Positions 34,604 through 45,949 of a DNA stretch of 64,000 nucleotides are shown piece by piece. The DNA is taken from assembly GCA_037127315.1 (NCBI GenBank), contig JBBBDQ010000750.1, positions 4,251,501 through 4,315,500 on the forward strand. The letters run 5' to 3'. The translations under genes and the position numbers were made by a program. Below the pieces are notes generated by a model. That model did no database searches and was not told the DNA's origin. It saw nothing but the letters and a program-made list of their open reading frames with translations. This stretch comes from Ascarosepion bandense. Taxonomy: Eukaryota; Mollusca; Cephalopoda; Sepiida; Sepiidae. Each line of letters opens with the position of its first letter. Position 1 is the stretch's first letter.

Positions 34604-35095
34604 TATCAACTTGGAATGAGAAATCGGAGAGCAGAGTTTGAATTCGAGTTGAAATTGTTGCATTCACTTACATGCAAATACCCATGGGAAAAGTATTAAT
34701 CCATCTCTTCTCCTTCCAGTTTTGGGTTGAAAAGCAGGACAAATTACATTCCATTGCCTTGGTTGGCAACCAGTCTACTGTAGAATTCACATATCTAAAA
34801 AGAAACTTTCAGACTGGAATAAATTTATACAAGGCAACTGATGATAAATGAAAGAAGACTTTGCAGACTATTTAAAAAAAAAAAAGGCAAAAAGACAATT
34901 GGGATGTGTGTGAGGTCCCAAGGCTAGCATATTGAAGGAATTAAGAGTGAATTGCCACAAATACCACCCCCACTCTTGCTGAGTACTCTTAAATTGCAAT
35001 GTACTGCAGGAAAATCTTCTACCTGGTCAGTCATGTCTCAAAAGAGACATGATCAACCAAGTGTGTATCACTTATGGCACTTAACTGAGTAATAT
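34604..35095 (+). mobile_element. tRNA-derived SINE split by repeat X
   Basis: Head and body are at 34604-34785 ('caacttggaatgagaaatcg', 'gttggcaaccagtctactgt'). The tail is at 35000-35095 ('cagtcatgtctcaaaagaga', 'cttatggcacttaactga'). The 34786-34999 segment between is repeat X in the minus direction. With 33631-34112 it forms a long inverted arrangement within one intron. Confidence 0.8.
34786..34999 (-). repeat. repeat X, copy 2 (inserted in a SINE)
   Basis: Reverse-complement match to 33897-34112, by eye about nine bases in ten over the shared blocks. Its position inside the SINE shows it moved, or was carried, as a unit. Confidence 0.8.
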
Positions 35096-36408
35096 GAAAA
35101 TCAATGGTATTTTGTGAACAGATGCTGATAAGTTCCCAACCTAACCAGCTTTACAAAATCTGACCAATTGACCACACATCTGAATTTTTGAATCACTTTT
35201 TGGCCAGGCTCTCTCTTGCATTATTGAAGGAAATTACTTGAAAAGTAATTGAATAAATAATGCACTTCATGCCAAAGACACTTCAACTGAGCTTCTCTAC
35301 TGCATATGATTTCATTGAATTTCTTTTGAATGTCTTCCTCTTGAATTTACATTTAAATTGATTTGGGGTCATCAAGAGAGAATTTATTTGGAGGCATTCC
35401 TCTCAACGGTTTCACTTGCACCCCCTGCCACCTCACTAATGTGATGCCCCATTATAGCGATGTACTAGTATTTGTATTGTAGATATACTAGTTCAAATAT
35501 CCAATGGCAAAATTAGATTTATGAAAAAACAGCAAACCTCACGTTCTTAGAATACAACATGAACCTCATTACGCACTCATGATCAGTCATGTCATGTTTG
35601 CTGAAATGTTTCACAGAATATTTCTTTTTTTTTTTTCCCATATCCACATAGAACTATTTTCAGTTAGTTCTACTAAGTGTTTTATACTTTTGGCCCTATT
35701 ATGCTCTTTGATTCCAATTTACCCCAGAAATTGGTACAGAGTGCCTGCAATGAACCCCCTTGCTCCAATTTCCACAACTCTAATAATTACTTTATACCAG
35801 CTCTGATTTTTAGATTTTTATATTTATTAGTTTTAATTTGGGGCTTTGTTCCATCTGGCTTTCATATGGCACTGTTGATTCAACAGTTCATCCTTGATAG
35901 AAGAACAATATCTGGTTGCAGACCCTTGATATTATTTTGGGGTAATCCTTACACCAACCAGGAAGGTCTGCAAATATCTCCCAAATGCTACCAGAACTAA
36001 GATTTTGTCCAGGTATAGATAGATGTTTGTTTGCTTTGAGTCAACATATATTTTTCTCTCTGCCACAAATTTTTTGGTTGAATTAGATTGAAATTTGTTT
36101 GTTTAGTATATAATCTGTTACATATACTTTTATTTTTATTTTGTCTGTTACATTAAAGAATTATTGATTGCTTATTGCCTGATAACTAACATGACTTGAG
36201 ACTCTGGATGCATTGCTGCCTTTTTGCATTTGTGGCTTATTCCTGGTTTGCAGTTTAATTCTCTAATCATAAAACAGAAACCAAACCTCATCTGTAAATT
36301 TTGATTGAGAAATTGCAGTATATCCATTTTGTTTTTATTTTCCTGTTTAATTTTTCCTAAATGACAGTGTCTTTCACTGAATTAGTGTTCAATAATCTCT
36401 AATTGCAG
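35096..36408. other. intron, no repeat recognised
   Basis: The plus-strand open frames at 35579-36000 have no recognised motif and overlap one another in different frames. I do not call them genes. The region ends in the acceptor 'ctaattgcag'. Confidence 0.5.
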
Positions 36409-36601
36409 GTGAGGTATCAGATTCTGATCATAGCTCAAGTGAAATGTCGGGTTCTGAATCTGATGACAAATTTTTCGATGGTTATGATGAAGATCTTATT
36501 GGTGATGAGGAGGATCGTAAACGATTAGAGCAAATGACAGAAAAAGAAAGAGAACAGGAACTGTACAACAGAAGTGAACGTCGAGCAGTTCTCAAAACAA
36601 G
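36409..36601 (+). CDS. RTF1: RTF1 exon with HMD core, phase 1 to 2
   Basis: It encodes the end of GEVSDSD, a Ser-rich run ([13 protein letters not shown]), then '[20 protein letters not shown]' and '[20 protein letters not shown]'. The last block is the most conserved part of the histone-modification domain, needed in yeast and animals for H2B ubiquitination. The acceptor is 'taattgcag', the donor 'gtcaga'. The final two bases (AG) join the next exon to give Arg. An internal ATG at 36444 is not a start, because the frame is open and conserved upstream. Confidence 0.97.
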
Positions 36602-37429
36602 GTCAGATATACATATATTTTTTTTTTTTGTCTATTCATCAGAAGACGAGCTTAAGTTAGCTTTTAATCATTTTAAGTATAATTTATTATAAACTTCATA
36701 TGAAAAATGGCAACTTTTAAATTTATTTTAATTTTTTATGAATTTGAAATACTGCATTGCCTGTTATATAATATTTAGGTATAAATTGGCAAGGAATATT
36801 TTGGGGTGGTGTGGATATTTAATTGACGATTCACCCAAATTTATATATAAATTTTAATTAAAAAAAATTCTTTTATTTAAATGTTTTAATTTAATTATAT
36901 GTTAATAATTTATGATCACATATATTTAATTCTGGGATATTTAGGGAATTGGTGTAATAATTGTTGATCTAATAATTCAATCACTGGAGTATATGTTGGT
37001 GGATGATTTTCTCTGTTTATTTTCTCTCTCTCTCTGATTTTTTTTTTTTTTTTTTTTTATTGGTGAATGTTCATCTGAAGATGATGATATTGAATAATTT
37101 AGTTTAGAAAAATCTGCAGCAATCTTTATCTGCAATGAAACAAAGTGAATTATTTTAATTGTTACCTTTAATTGATATGATAAAAGGTTGCAAAAATTTA
37201 GAAACTCTTAGTTGGTAATAAGCTATAAAAATGACATTGACAGCTATAAAATAGCATTGTTGATTATTTATGCCTAATTTATTTAAATAATACACTGACA
37301 ATTGTTTTCACATGTCAATAATTGTAAAATGATACACTAAAATAAGTAACCAAGTAGTCATTTTAAGTTTTCTAAATATTGAATTTTTTATTATTTTTTA
37401 TTTACTCCATGTACATTATTGCAACTGTT
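36602..37429. other. intron, no repeat recognised
   Basis: This is very AT-rich, with a CT/T tract at 37025-37060. Confidence 0.5.
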
Positions 37430-37475
37430 TTGTCATTAATAACCCATAGTGTTTGATATGCCAGTAAAATGACCA
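37430..37475 (+). mobile_element. I-clade LINE 3'-end remnant
   Basis: 'cattaataacccatagtg' and 'gatatgccagtaaaa' match the 3' untranslated end of the I-like LINEs at 40335-40370 and 56205-56245. Only this end is present. Confidence 0.5.
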
Positions 37476-37639
37476 ATCAGTTATGTGCATTGTGTGTGTG
37501 TGTGTGTGTTGTTGTTTTTTTTTTTTTTTTAGGTCTTGAAATCAGAATTTGCTAATTAGCTCGGTTGCAACAAAAAATTTTGGGGGTGGGGGTGGAGTTA
37601 ATGGTCATTTTGATTTAAATGAAAAAAACTCTTCTACAA

Positions 37640-38105
37640 AAAAATCAGCATCCTCCACCAATGTTCTAAGGAATAGGACTCAAGATAAACTTCTCTAAAA
37701 TAGTAACTGTCATTTGAAATTTTAATGCAAACGGTGATTGTATCTAGCCTGATTCCATCTGAAAAATTCAAGAATGTGGAATTAGTAAATACTAAACATT
37801 TCAAATTCCTTGGTTTATGGAGCAATTATAGCAAATTTAGTATATGAGGTAACGAAATTGAGCATAAAATAGGTAGTGCTAGGGGGTAGTTTCACTTGGT
37901 ACTGCATATTGCTACAAAGCCAAAACATTAACTTAAAAACTGAAGTCATATTCTTAAATAATCTCATCAGATTAAAACTTTCATATAGATGTCATGCATG
38001 GTGCCAAACTCGTTCAGAAATAACTAAACTGTCAACTGTATACAACTGCTTTTTAAGGTCACTGGTTGGTGTTGGTGAGGACCATCCTCCTTTCAACTTG
38101 TAAAC
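37640..38105 (+). mobile_element. LINE RT C-terminal fragment
   Basis: Plus-strand frames contain 'GLKINFSK' (RT thumb), then 'LVNTKHFKFLGLWSNYSKF' (a FLG-type block) and 'LNNLIRLKLSYRCHAWCQTR' plus 'YNCFLRSLVGVG'. This order is common to RTE-, R1- and Jockey-like RT C-termini. Broken by stops. The clade is not assigned. Confidence 0.55.
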
Positions 38106-38267
38106 CGTTATTTTTCATCATCATCATAAGAAAATAAAAAAAAAAAAACGATGCAGTCATAGGTCAATCTCGGTTGAGATTATAGAGAATTGGGAACTCC
38201 ATCATCTTGTCAATGGCTGCATAGTATCTACTAGTAAAAAATGGTTTTTGAATTCAGTTTTTTTTTG

Positions 38268-38420
38268 CCTAGATTGATTGCCAATCATAGCTTGATAACT
38301 CAGTCTGCCCTGCTATTTATTCCATAGCTGGAGGATTGGGGATCAGACGGGTTTACACCTTTCTCAAGAGTATTTGCACGAGAGTGGATGAAATGAACTT
38401 GTATAGAATTAGAACTTCTG
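38268..38420 (-). mobile_element. diverged tRNA-derived SINE fragment
   Basis: Weak reverse match to the SINE body ('gataactcagtctgccctgc', 'tttctcaagagtatttgcac'). It is followed by a block containing 'ggcaattcttaattc', similar to the start of repeat X, the same order as at 33631-34112. Confidence 0.5.
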
Positions 38421-38756
38421 CTGAGTTCAGGTTTCATTTTCTACCAAACAGATCTTAAATATTCTATGGCAATTCTTAATTCTGGTTTTGGTGCTTGGAA
38501 GTCTGTGATATAGAGAAGTTTAAATTACAATGTCTTCTTTTTTAGAATTAAAAATATTTTGTAACTTGAGAATGGCTTGAGGAATTCTTTTAAACATGTG
38601 TATTTATATATGCATGTTATTACTGAATGTGATAGTCTTTGAATTTCTAAGGCAATGCATTTCCAATTATTAAATTAAAATCAATATTTCTTCGATCTTT
38701 CTGTTGTATAAATATAATTAAAGCCAGTTAGTTGCCTATTAGATGATAAGATATTG

Positions 38757-38835
38757 ATGGCATCATGGCTTAATTGGTAAGGTAGAGTCACAGTCAGATG
38801 GTCTTCCAATGACGAGATTTGAACTCATGTCTAAT
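38757..38835 (+). repeat. tRNA-like sequence, probably another SINE head
   Basis: 'tggcttaattggtaaggtag' fits an A box. 'gagatttgaactcatgtc', about 50 bp on, fits a B box (consensus GGTTCGAATCC). The two are at tRNA-like spacing. The acceptor ends do not pair well. A different family from the main SINE. Confidence 0.45.
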
Positions 38836-38929
38836 CTAATTATTGCAGACTGAATTAACATGAGATATTTGTCACCACAACTGGCGACCTTGTATTGCTC
38901 TTTTCAATGATTTTAAGTCAAGGTTTGTC

Positions 38930-39260
38930 CATTCGTGTACATTATAACATAACATCTGTTTAAGTTGGTGGCCTTTACACCTTTCATCTCAGTGAGTCAA
39001 ATTTTGCTTATTTGTTCATTTGGTGTGACCATGAAGTTTCAAATTCTTGCTTTTGACAATGGATGTGATAGAAGTTAGCCCAGTGATTTGTAGAAGTTCT
39101 TTCATTTTTGTCTGTTTGGACACTTTATGGTTTATCATAAACCTCATCATACAGTTCTGGAATATTTTGATTTTTCTTTAGAGGCCTAGTTGTCACGGTC
39201 TAAACCATAGAGTAACAAAGGCAATATATAAGTGTTATAGATATTAAATTAGATATATAA
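38930..39260 (-). mobile_element. LINE RT C-terminal fragment
   Basis: The minus strand encodes 'KIKIFQNCMMRFMINHKVSK' and 'KMKELLQITGLTSITSIVKS'. It corresponds to the familiar RT tail (LR.I....W.D...N.E.L..TG..SI...I..R.L...GH). Stops elsewhere. Opposite strand to its two LINE neighbours. Confidence 0.45.
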
Positions 39261-39489
39261 AACACATTTTGATGTTAGATCAAACTTGTTCTTCACAAAA
39301 GCAGCCCACTCTAATTCAGTTCTATATTGAACATCTGTTTTTTTTTTTTGTATTTTTTTGTAACATTTTGTGTCCTAGATGTATGAATTTAGATACGTGT
39401 TTAATTGTGAGCTGAAGGTTCAGATTTACTTTATCACACCCAGTAAAGCAATAAAGTCACTAAAGCCCAAGGGTTTTTTACCTTAACAT

Positions 39490-40395
39490 CCAAAATAACT
39501 TCCCAGATGATCACCACATCTACACCGATGGGTCTAAACAGCGATAGAAAGTTGGTTGTGCTGTTATCTTCCAAAACTAAGAATCACTAAAATGTCTCCC
39601 AAATGAATCATCAATCTATAGGGCAGAAGTCAGACCTAGCCATGAACATTATTGCTAACCACAAATCTTCCAGATTTATTATCTACTCAGATTCCAAATC
39701 AGCCCTCTTAGCACTACAGAACAAAGATACATCAAACCCTCTTATCACAAAACTCCTAAACAAAATGAACACTCTCTCCAAAAATAATAGTAACATCCTC
39801 AACTGGATATCAAGCCATATTGGTATATACGGAAATGAAAGGGCAGACAAAGGTGCAAAAAAGCACCCCTGACAGACATATCCAAAACAAAAATCCCATA
39901 CATTGATCTAAAAATCTAACAAATTCATACATGTCAAATGGCAAAAATCATGGGATGATCAAATACATAACAAGCTCCACTATATACAAGACACCATCGG
40001 TGAGTGGCTGGCAGGTTACAGAAGAAACAAAGGAAGTGATACTTTCCAGACTTTGCATTGGTCACACCCACTCACACTTCCTAAAAAGAGAAGACACTCC
40101 AGTATGCACTGTGTGCAAATTTCCCCTTACAGTTAAACACATTCTCTTAAACTGTAACATTTTCAGACAAACTCTGTCAAAACACTACCAGTCAAGCAAT
40201 TTTAAGGACCTTTTTAGAAATACAAAACCAGAAGACATTTGAGTTTTCTAAAAACAAAAAAAACAAAAAAAAAAACTTTTTAAATAAAATCTGAATAAAA
40301 CTTTTTCATTATAAAAATGAAACCCCACCATTTTGGCATTAAATAACCCACAGAGGTTGATATGCTGTTAAACAAAACTCAAACCCAAGGGGTTA
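39490..40395 (+). mobile_element. I-clade LINE 3' part with RNase H domain
   Basis: Before 39600 a shifted frame carries 'IYTDG'-type sequence (DDHHIYTDGSK-like). Then come 'FIIYSDSKSALLALQNK' with the RNase H Asp, and 'LNWISSHIGIYGNERADKGA' with the H.G..GNE.AD motif. A second frame gives 'ILSRLCIGHTHSHFLKREDT' and 'CTVCKFPLTVKHILLNC', the cysteine/histidine tail typical of I-like LINE ORF2. The 3' end 'cattaaataacccacagagg' recurs at 56205 and 37430. RT and endonuclease are missing, so this is a 5'-truncated insertion. Confidence 0.8.
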
Positions 40396-40864
40396 CTAAA
40401 TGTGAAAGAATGTGAGAAAAAGAAAAACATTAAGGAGAGAGAATAATAAAAGAACAGAAATTAATTTTTACTTGTAAAAGAAGGCAATGTTGTTAGTTCT
40501 AAGATGAAAACCATAGCTGAAAAATTTTTTTACTAGTCCTCATAATGCACTTATTCTTTTTCTGTCCTCATTGACTGTGTTGAGATCTTTTTTTGTTTAA
40601 TGCATACCTTTTTGTGCATTTTCAATCAGATTTATAGAGACATTATGATCAAGATTGAATTTGATCAGACAGGTTGCATGTGTATTTGTTACTTATGTAC
40701 TAATCATTTGTGTTTGATTACTAGTTCATTGTTTCAGTAACTGGTCACCAATTAGTTAAGCTTTAGTAAAATAGATTCTTTTCTGTATTTTGTGTCAACC
40801 TGTTAGATATGATTCTGTTTTATTTTTTATTTTTTTTTAAATAATTGTTTCTCCTATTTTGTAG
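40396..40864. other. intron, no repeat recognised
   Basis: Ends with the acceptor 'ctattttgtag' of the next exon. Confidence 0.5.
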
Positions 40865-41073
40865 GTTTGAAATTGAGAAAAAATTGCGGCAAGCCAAAAA
40901 GAAAGATCAAAAAGAGAAGAAAAAGGCTTCCTCTGACCCAGTTGCCACCAGGCAAGTTGCCACCCCAAGTCAGCGAAGTAAAGAGCGACGGAAAAACATT
41001 GAAGACAAGAAGGATAGCAAGATGTCTGCCTTTAAAAACTTAAAGGCTCGAAGAGAAGAAAAAAAGACAAAAG
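40865..41073 (+). CDS. RTF1: RTF1 exon, basic helix after the HMD, phase 2 to 1
   Basis: It encodes R (split codon), then 'FEIEKKLRQAKKKDQKEKKK', 'SDPVATRQVATPSQRSKERR' and 'KMSAFKNLKARREEKKTK'. It matches the animal Rtf1 order FEI.KKL..AKKKEKKEKKK ... ERR ... ELKA.REK. The exon is highly basic and predicted helical. The acceptor is 'ttttgtag', the donor 'gtttga'. Confidence 0.95.
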
Positions 41074-41571
41074 GTTTGACTAACTTTTTGTTTTTTATGT
41101 TAGGGAATCTTTCTCTCAGAAGTTTTAAGGCCTGCTCAGTATAGCTGCAGTATAACTCCCAATTGGGTTCTGTGGGTGTTGAATAAATAAATATGCCTGA
41201 GCAGGTGTCTGTGACAGGGATTGGTTAGGCACCTGAGCAGATGAGTGTATTTGGAAAATGAGAGTAGCTGACTAAAATTACCAAACCAGTTTGATTAAAT
41301 AGAACCGACTAGGTTTGTTGGTTTAATTTTTTTTATTGTATTTTCTCACTTTTTGAATAAGATGTTGAGTATTTGTCTCAGATTTGTGAATAAACTGTTT
41401 GAGGTTTGTCTTGTTAATTTTGAAGACAATACTCAGCACCTTATTCCAAAATTGGAAAGATACAATAAGTAAAATTAAACGGGCAGGCATTGTCAGTTCC
41501 TTTTTAATCAAACTTGTTTAGATGAATATTTACTGACTAAATATGCCTTATCTATCTAATGTGTGTGTGTG

Positions 41572-41611
<40 letters not shown>

Positions 41612-41876
41612 GATTAATACAAATATAAAATTTGTCATCTGATTGACTTTATATTCAGCACCCCAAGTCCAGAGTTTTCTAGACTGCTGTAACCTTGTTG
41701 GGTATTGTTGTGACCTAAAAGGTTACTGATATATTGATATCACACAGTTGTATTGTCTTGGGTCTTGGTATATTACTTATATATCTCTTGATGTAACTTC
41801 CTGCACACCAGTGGTAGTACTATCTTGCTTGGGTTGAAACGATTATGATAATAAAAATTAGTTGGGAATGGTTTGA

Positions 41877-41953
<77 letters not shown>

Positions 41954-42008
41954 AGCTTTCTTCCCTAGATTTTTAAGATTAAAACTTTTTTTTGTTTTTT
42001 TTTCTCAG
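41074..42008. other. intron with two microsatellites
   Basis: The shortest RTF1 intron seen (935 bp). It contains an AT run at about 41574-41608 and, just upstream of the acceptor, (GT)n-(AT)n-T(n) at 41881-41953. This forms an unusually long polypyrimidine approach to the 'tttctcag' acceptor. Confidence 0.85.
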
Positions 42009-42219
42009 AAATTGCTATCAAAGAACAACAGAAGAAGAAAATGCCGGTAAACAGTATTTACTCGGATGATGACGATGAGGACGATGATGATGAAGGTCGT
42101 GAGAGTACTGAACGAAAAACTGAGAAAGAGGATAAAAGTGAAAGGAAAGTTTCCTCCTCATCTTCTTCCTCATCATCAAGTGATAATCGATCATCAGCCT
42201 CTTCAGATTCAGAAGAAGA
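42009..42219 (+). CDS. RTF1: RTF1 exon, acidic/Ser linker, phase 1 to 2
   Basis: It encodes 'EIAIKEQQKKKMPVNSIYSD' followed by an Asp/Glu run, a basic stretch and a run of ten serines ending in SSDSEEE. The IYSDD motif corresponds to VYSDDEEE of vertebrate Rtf1. The Ser/Asp-rich part is a low-complexity linker that varies in length between species. The acceptor is 'tttttctcag', the donor 'gtaagtg'. Overlapping frames in this interval are shadows. Confidence 0.93.
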
Positions 42220-43087
42220 GTAAGTGTTTTAATTTTTCCTTCTCTCCCTCTCCCCCTCTTTTTACCCTCCCTCTGGCCCACTCTCCTCTTTCTCCCCGTC
42301 TCTCTCTCAAAAATAGTAGCAGAATGTATGAATCATAAGTACCAATCTTCTTTTAACATTATATCAATTCAATTTTTTTCTTTTTTGTTCACTCAATACA
42401 AGGCCCAAGAGCCAGTCAAAATAGTCTTACTAAATGAAGTTGTTATAAAGGAAGGAAGAAACAGGGATTATGTATGAGAATACCATATATACTCAAGCAT
42501 AATGCGAGTTTTTATAAGATTTTTTATGTAAAAAAATAGGGAGGTCGCACCATACACAAGTTACTTTCTTCTGGAGCTGTTAAAATTCATGTGTTTTTGT
42601 CTTTTAATGCAACATGTGTGTAGAGTATTTTTTTTACTTACAATGAATTATCATAACCTGAACATGTACATCAACTCATAGGACACTCTCCATTATGTAC
42701 TAGTAATACTGACAATAAGGTTGTAATTAGAAAGGCAATATCTCAACAATGTAAACATTTGAAAAACAAAGATGTGTGCAAATTTGAGAAAAAAAACAAC
42801 TATTAAAACTCTTTCTCTCTCTGCTCCTGACTCTAGTTGGGACATTTAAATTCATTCAGGTTCAAATCCTGACTGTAGTCATTGTTTACATTTCACTCCT
42901 GCAGTTGGATCACGCTTGAAGTTGTGCTTTCTGATGTGTTTGTTTCTTACATAAACCACTCTGACTTGATGATTTAAGAAGCTATTTTTAGTTTGAACCA
43001 ATCAGGGAATGTTTTATAAATAATTTTAGTAGTTAGATTGGAGAGAGAACTAAGCTATTTTTAAAATGAAAAGTTTAATAAACAACC

Positions 43088-43261
43088 ATGGCATTCAGCA
43101 GTAAAAGCTATAATATTTTTGAAGGATTCACTGAAATTGATGTAGTCTTAGCACAAAAATGGTATGAGATATGCATGGAAAATGAAGAGAATTTATCAGT
43201 TATTAATGTAATCTCAGAATTTGACTCTGATAATGCTGCATTTAGCCTGGAAGCAAGATGA
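43088..43261 (+). CDS. short unidentified ORF, 57 codons
   Basis: It starts ATG GCA TTC AGC and encodes 'MAFSSKSYNIFEGFTEIDVV' followed by an acidic stretch, ending with TGA at 43261. It is not low-complexity, unlike most spurious frames here. I do not recognise it. It lies inside the possible DNA-transposon shell and could be the N-terminus of its lost transposase. A weak call. Confidence 0.2.
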   Translation: MAFSSKSYNIFEGFTEIDVVLAQKWYEICMENEENLSVINVISEFDSDNAAFSLEAR

Positions 43262-43389
43262 GTGTTGATGATGATCAGCAGACATTGAAACAGAGCAATT
43301 GATTTTCGGGTGTCAATGTTGACACATTCAAAAGAAATACCAGATCGGTATTTCTTCTAAACACTGAGAAGAAATAAAATACATTTTTT

Positions 43390-44640
43390 CTTTTATTTAT
43401 AATAATTTCATCCTAAGCAGGGCAGGACTGCCACTTATGTGCAGGGGGTTACAGTGAGAAAAAAACAGGGTATGAGAGATGTTGAAAAAAGTATATGAAA
43501 TGTATAGGAATCAAGAAGATAGCATATGGCACTTGACACTGCATTTAACCTTTCGGAGATTGTAGCTATCAGGGAAGCAAACAAATGGAAAGGAGTTTCA
43601 CAGATAGGAAATGCAAGAAATGAAACTGTTAGAGTAGAAGTTACATGTAACTGTTTTGACAGTATAATTGATGTCAATCTAGGAGCACATGTAAATACAT
43701 GTAGTTGGGGAACTAGGGTAAAAAAGCTTGTCAGTAGTTGCCATGAAAATACTCATAGAAAAGACAGGGAAGCCACATCACATCAGTGAGAAAGTGACTG
43801 AACGTGGGCTGTCAAATCCGGAGCAATTATATGGCAGATCCTCTTTTGGATTTTGTTGAGAATGTCAAGATGAATAGCAGGGGCATTTGACCAAATATGG
43901 CAACAGTATTCATTGCACAGATGAATAAATATGTAAAATGGATTCTGATAAGAAAAAACTTCCTGGTTCGACACAGTGACCCAACCTTCCTAGCAGTAGA
44001 TGCAGCTATGGATTCAATGTAGTCATTCCATTTGAGGTCATTTGAGAGAGTGAGGCCAAGAAGGTTTGCAGTGTATTGCTCTCTAGAAGACTAGTGTCAT
44101 CCATTCTGATGGTAGGCAAGAAAGTTTCTCTATGGTGGTTAAAGGATAGCAGCTTTGTTTTGGATGCATTAAAATGTGTGTGTCATATTCTACCTCCATT
44201 CTTAGACTGGAGGTCATTTTGAAGGGCAACAGCCAGGTTTACTTTGTCAACCTTGGCAGATTTCCTGTTGAGACAGGAATAAATGGTGGTGTCATCTGCG
44301 TAGATGCCTACTTGGGAACTGATTACACCAGGAAGAACATTAATAAAGATCAGAAAAGGCATTGGACCTAGGATAAAGCCTTGAAAAATGCCTGCATTCA
44401 TATGAAAGGATCTGGAAGCTTGCTCATTCAAAACAACCTCCATTTCATGATTTGATAGAAACAAGTGGATTGCATCAAACAATTGTCCAGAAATACCATG
44501 GTCTAGAGCTTGCACAGAAGGCTGACATGCAAAATCCTGTCAAATGCTTTTGAGATATCAAGAGCAACAGCTCAAGATTTGCCATTCTTATCAAGAGTCT
44601 AGACTTTTTCTTTCAACTACTTAATCCTGAATTGTTTGAT
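43390..44640 (-). mobile_element. CR1-like LINE, 5'-truncated
   Basis: Right to left on the minus strand: 'LFDAIHLFLSNHEMEVVLNE', 'MNAGIFQGFILGPMPFLIFI' (family: AGVPQGS.LGP.LFLIFIN), 'SSQVGIYADDTTIYSCL' with an intact YADD, then 'MTWNGMTTLNP'-like, 'LVKCPCYSS'-like and 'YLWNSFPFVCF'-like decayed blocks. The end is the 3'-tail motif 'aggactgccacttatgtgca' and 'gggggttacag', shared with 22886 and 63311. Several stops and frameshifts. Confidence 0.8.
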
Positions 44641-44700
44641 TTGACCATTTAATGCATTTATTATAAACTTATAAGGTATTTTTGAATTTTAAGTGTCATA

Positions 44701-45949
44701 ACATATCACTCAATAAGTCCTGCGCCTGACATACAGATGACGCTGCTAATAAAAAAATCCATATGATTTTTATGAAGTACTAACCTTCAAATGGCATGTG
44801 ACAAAATTTGGGCCCAATTGGATTATTAGTTTACAAATTACAGTTAAGTGTAGCTACTGTTGCAAATTTTCAAAACAATCGAAAAATCTGAATTTTGTGT
44901 GTTGATCAAGTATTGCTTTCTGATAGGGAAAAGATTGTGTTTAAAGAAAGCAGTTGCTTGATAAGTGTTATTTGGACTCTGCTCTGTTGGAAACAACAGT
45001 TAAGCAGGGTATGCTGACTTTAAACGTGGTTCTACAGACACAAATGATGCTGAATGCTCAGGTCACCCAAAATCAGCAGTTGTCTTGGAAAACACCAAAA
45101 AAATCCACAAACTTGTTTTGGTTGATCGTAACTTGTGAGATAGCAGAGGAGTTGAACATATCAGAAGGCAGTATATTCACCATTTTGCATGAACATTTGT
45201 CAATGAGAAAACTGTGTTCAAAGTGGGCGCTATGTTTGCTCACAGTCAATCAAAAGCAATAACTCATCAGAGCATTGTTTGCAACTGTTCCAATGCAACA
45301 AGGAGTTTTTGCATAAATATGTGACAGTGGATGAAACATGGATCTACCACTTCACTCCAGAGTCAAATCGGCAGTCAGATGTGTGGACAGCAGTAGGTGA
45401 AGGCCATCCAAAGCAAACAAAGATGCAAACATCAGCAGGCAAGGTTTTGGCCTCTGTATTTTGGGATGCACAAGGTATTTGTTCATCGATTACCTTGAGA
45501 AAGGAAGAACCATCAATAGTGAATATTATATAGTGTTATTGGTGTGCTTGAAGGAAGAAATCGTCAAAAAATGGCCACAAATGAAGAAGAAAAAGTGATC
45601 TTTCACCAAGACAATGCACTGTCACAAGTCAATCACAACAATGGCAAAAGCTACATGAATTGCTCCTGCATTCACCCTAGATCTGACCCCAAGCGACTAC
45701 TGGCTGTTTGTATACCTCAAAAGAATGCTCCAGGGAAAGAGATTTGGCTCCAATAAAGAAGTGATATCAGAAACTGAGGTGTAAACTGAGGCCAAAAACA
45801 AATCATTCTACAAAAAAGGCATGAAATTGTTAGAGAAGTGTTGGAATCAGTCTCCTTCTAGGGTGATACACTATGTTGACGAATAAAGTTGAATTTTGCC
45901 TAAAAGTGTTGTTTTATTAGTTATGCCCGGGATTTATTGAGTAATGTGT
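44701..45949 (+). mobile_element. mariner DNA transposon, 1.25 kb, both ends present, dead
   Basis: It is bounded by TA at 44699-44700 and 45950-45951. The left end is 'acatatcactcaataagtcc'; the right end in reverse complement is 'acacattactcaataaatcc'. Plus-strand frames encode a Mos1-like transposase: 'EIAEELNISEGSIFTILHEH' (helix-turn-helix), 'TVDETWIYHFTPESNRQSD' (first catalytic Asp), 'ASVFWDAQGI', 'FHQDNALSQ' (second Asp) and a decayed 'DLAPSDYWLF' equivalent near 45680. The full 1.25-kb length matches active mariners, but frameshifts and stops break the frame. Confidence 0.88.

Noticed and set aside
35579..36000. Overlapping 75- and 107-codon plus-strand ORFs in an RTF1 intron
   Set aside because: Hydrophobic but with no recognised family, no splice support and no homologous copy in the window. 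Most likely chance.
36444..36692. RTF1 translation start at the ATG at 36444
   Set aside because: The conserved reading GEVSDSD continues upstream through a consensus acceptor into the exon at 33036, so this Met is internal.
42018..42338. 87-codon minus and 90-codon plus ORFs over the RTF1 acidic exon
   Set aside because: Other frames of the GAT/TCN low-complexity coding exon. The RTF1 frame is conserved and spliced.
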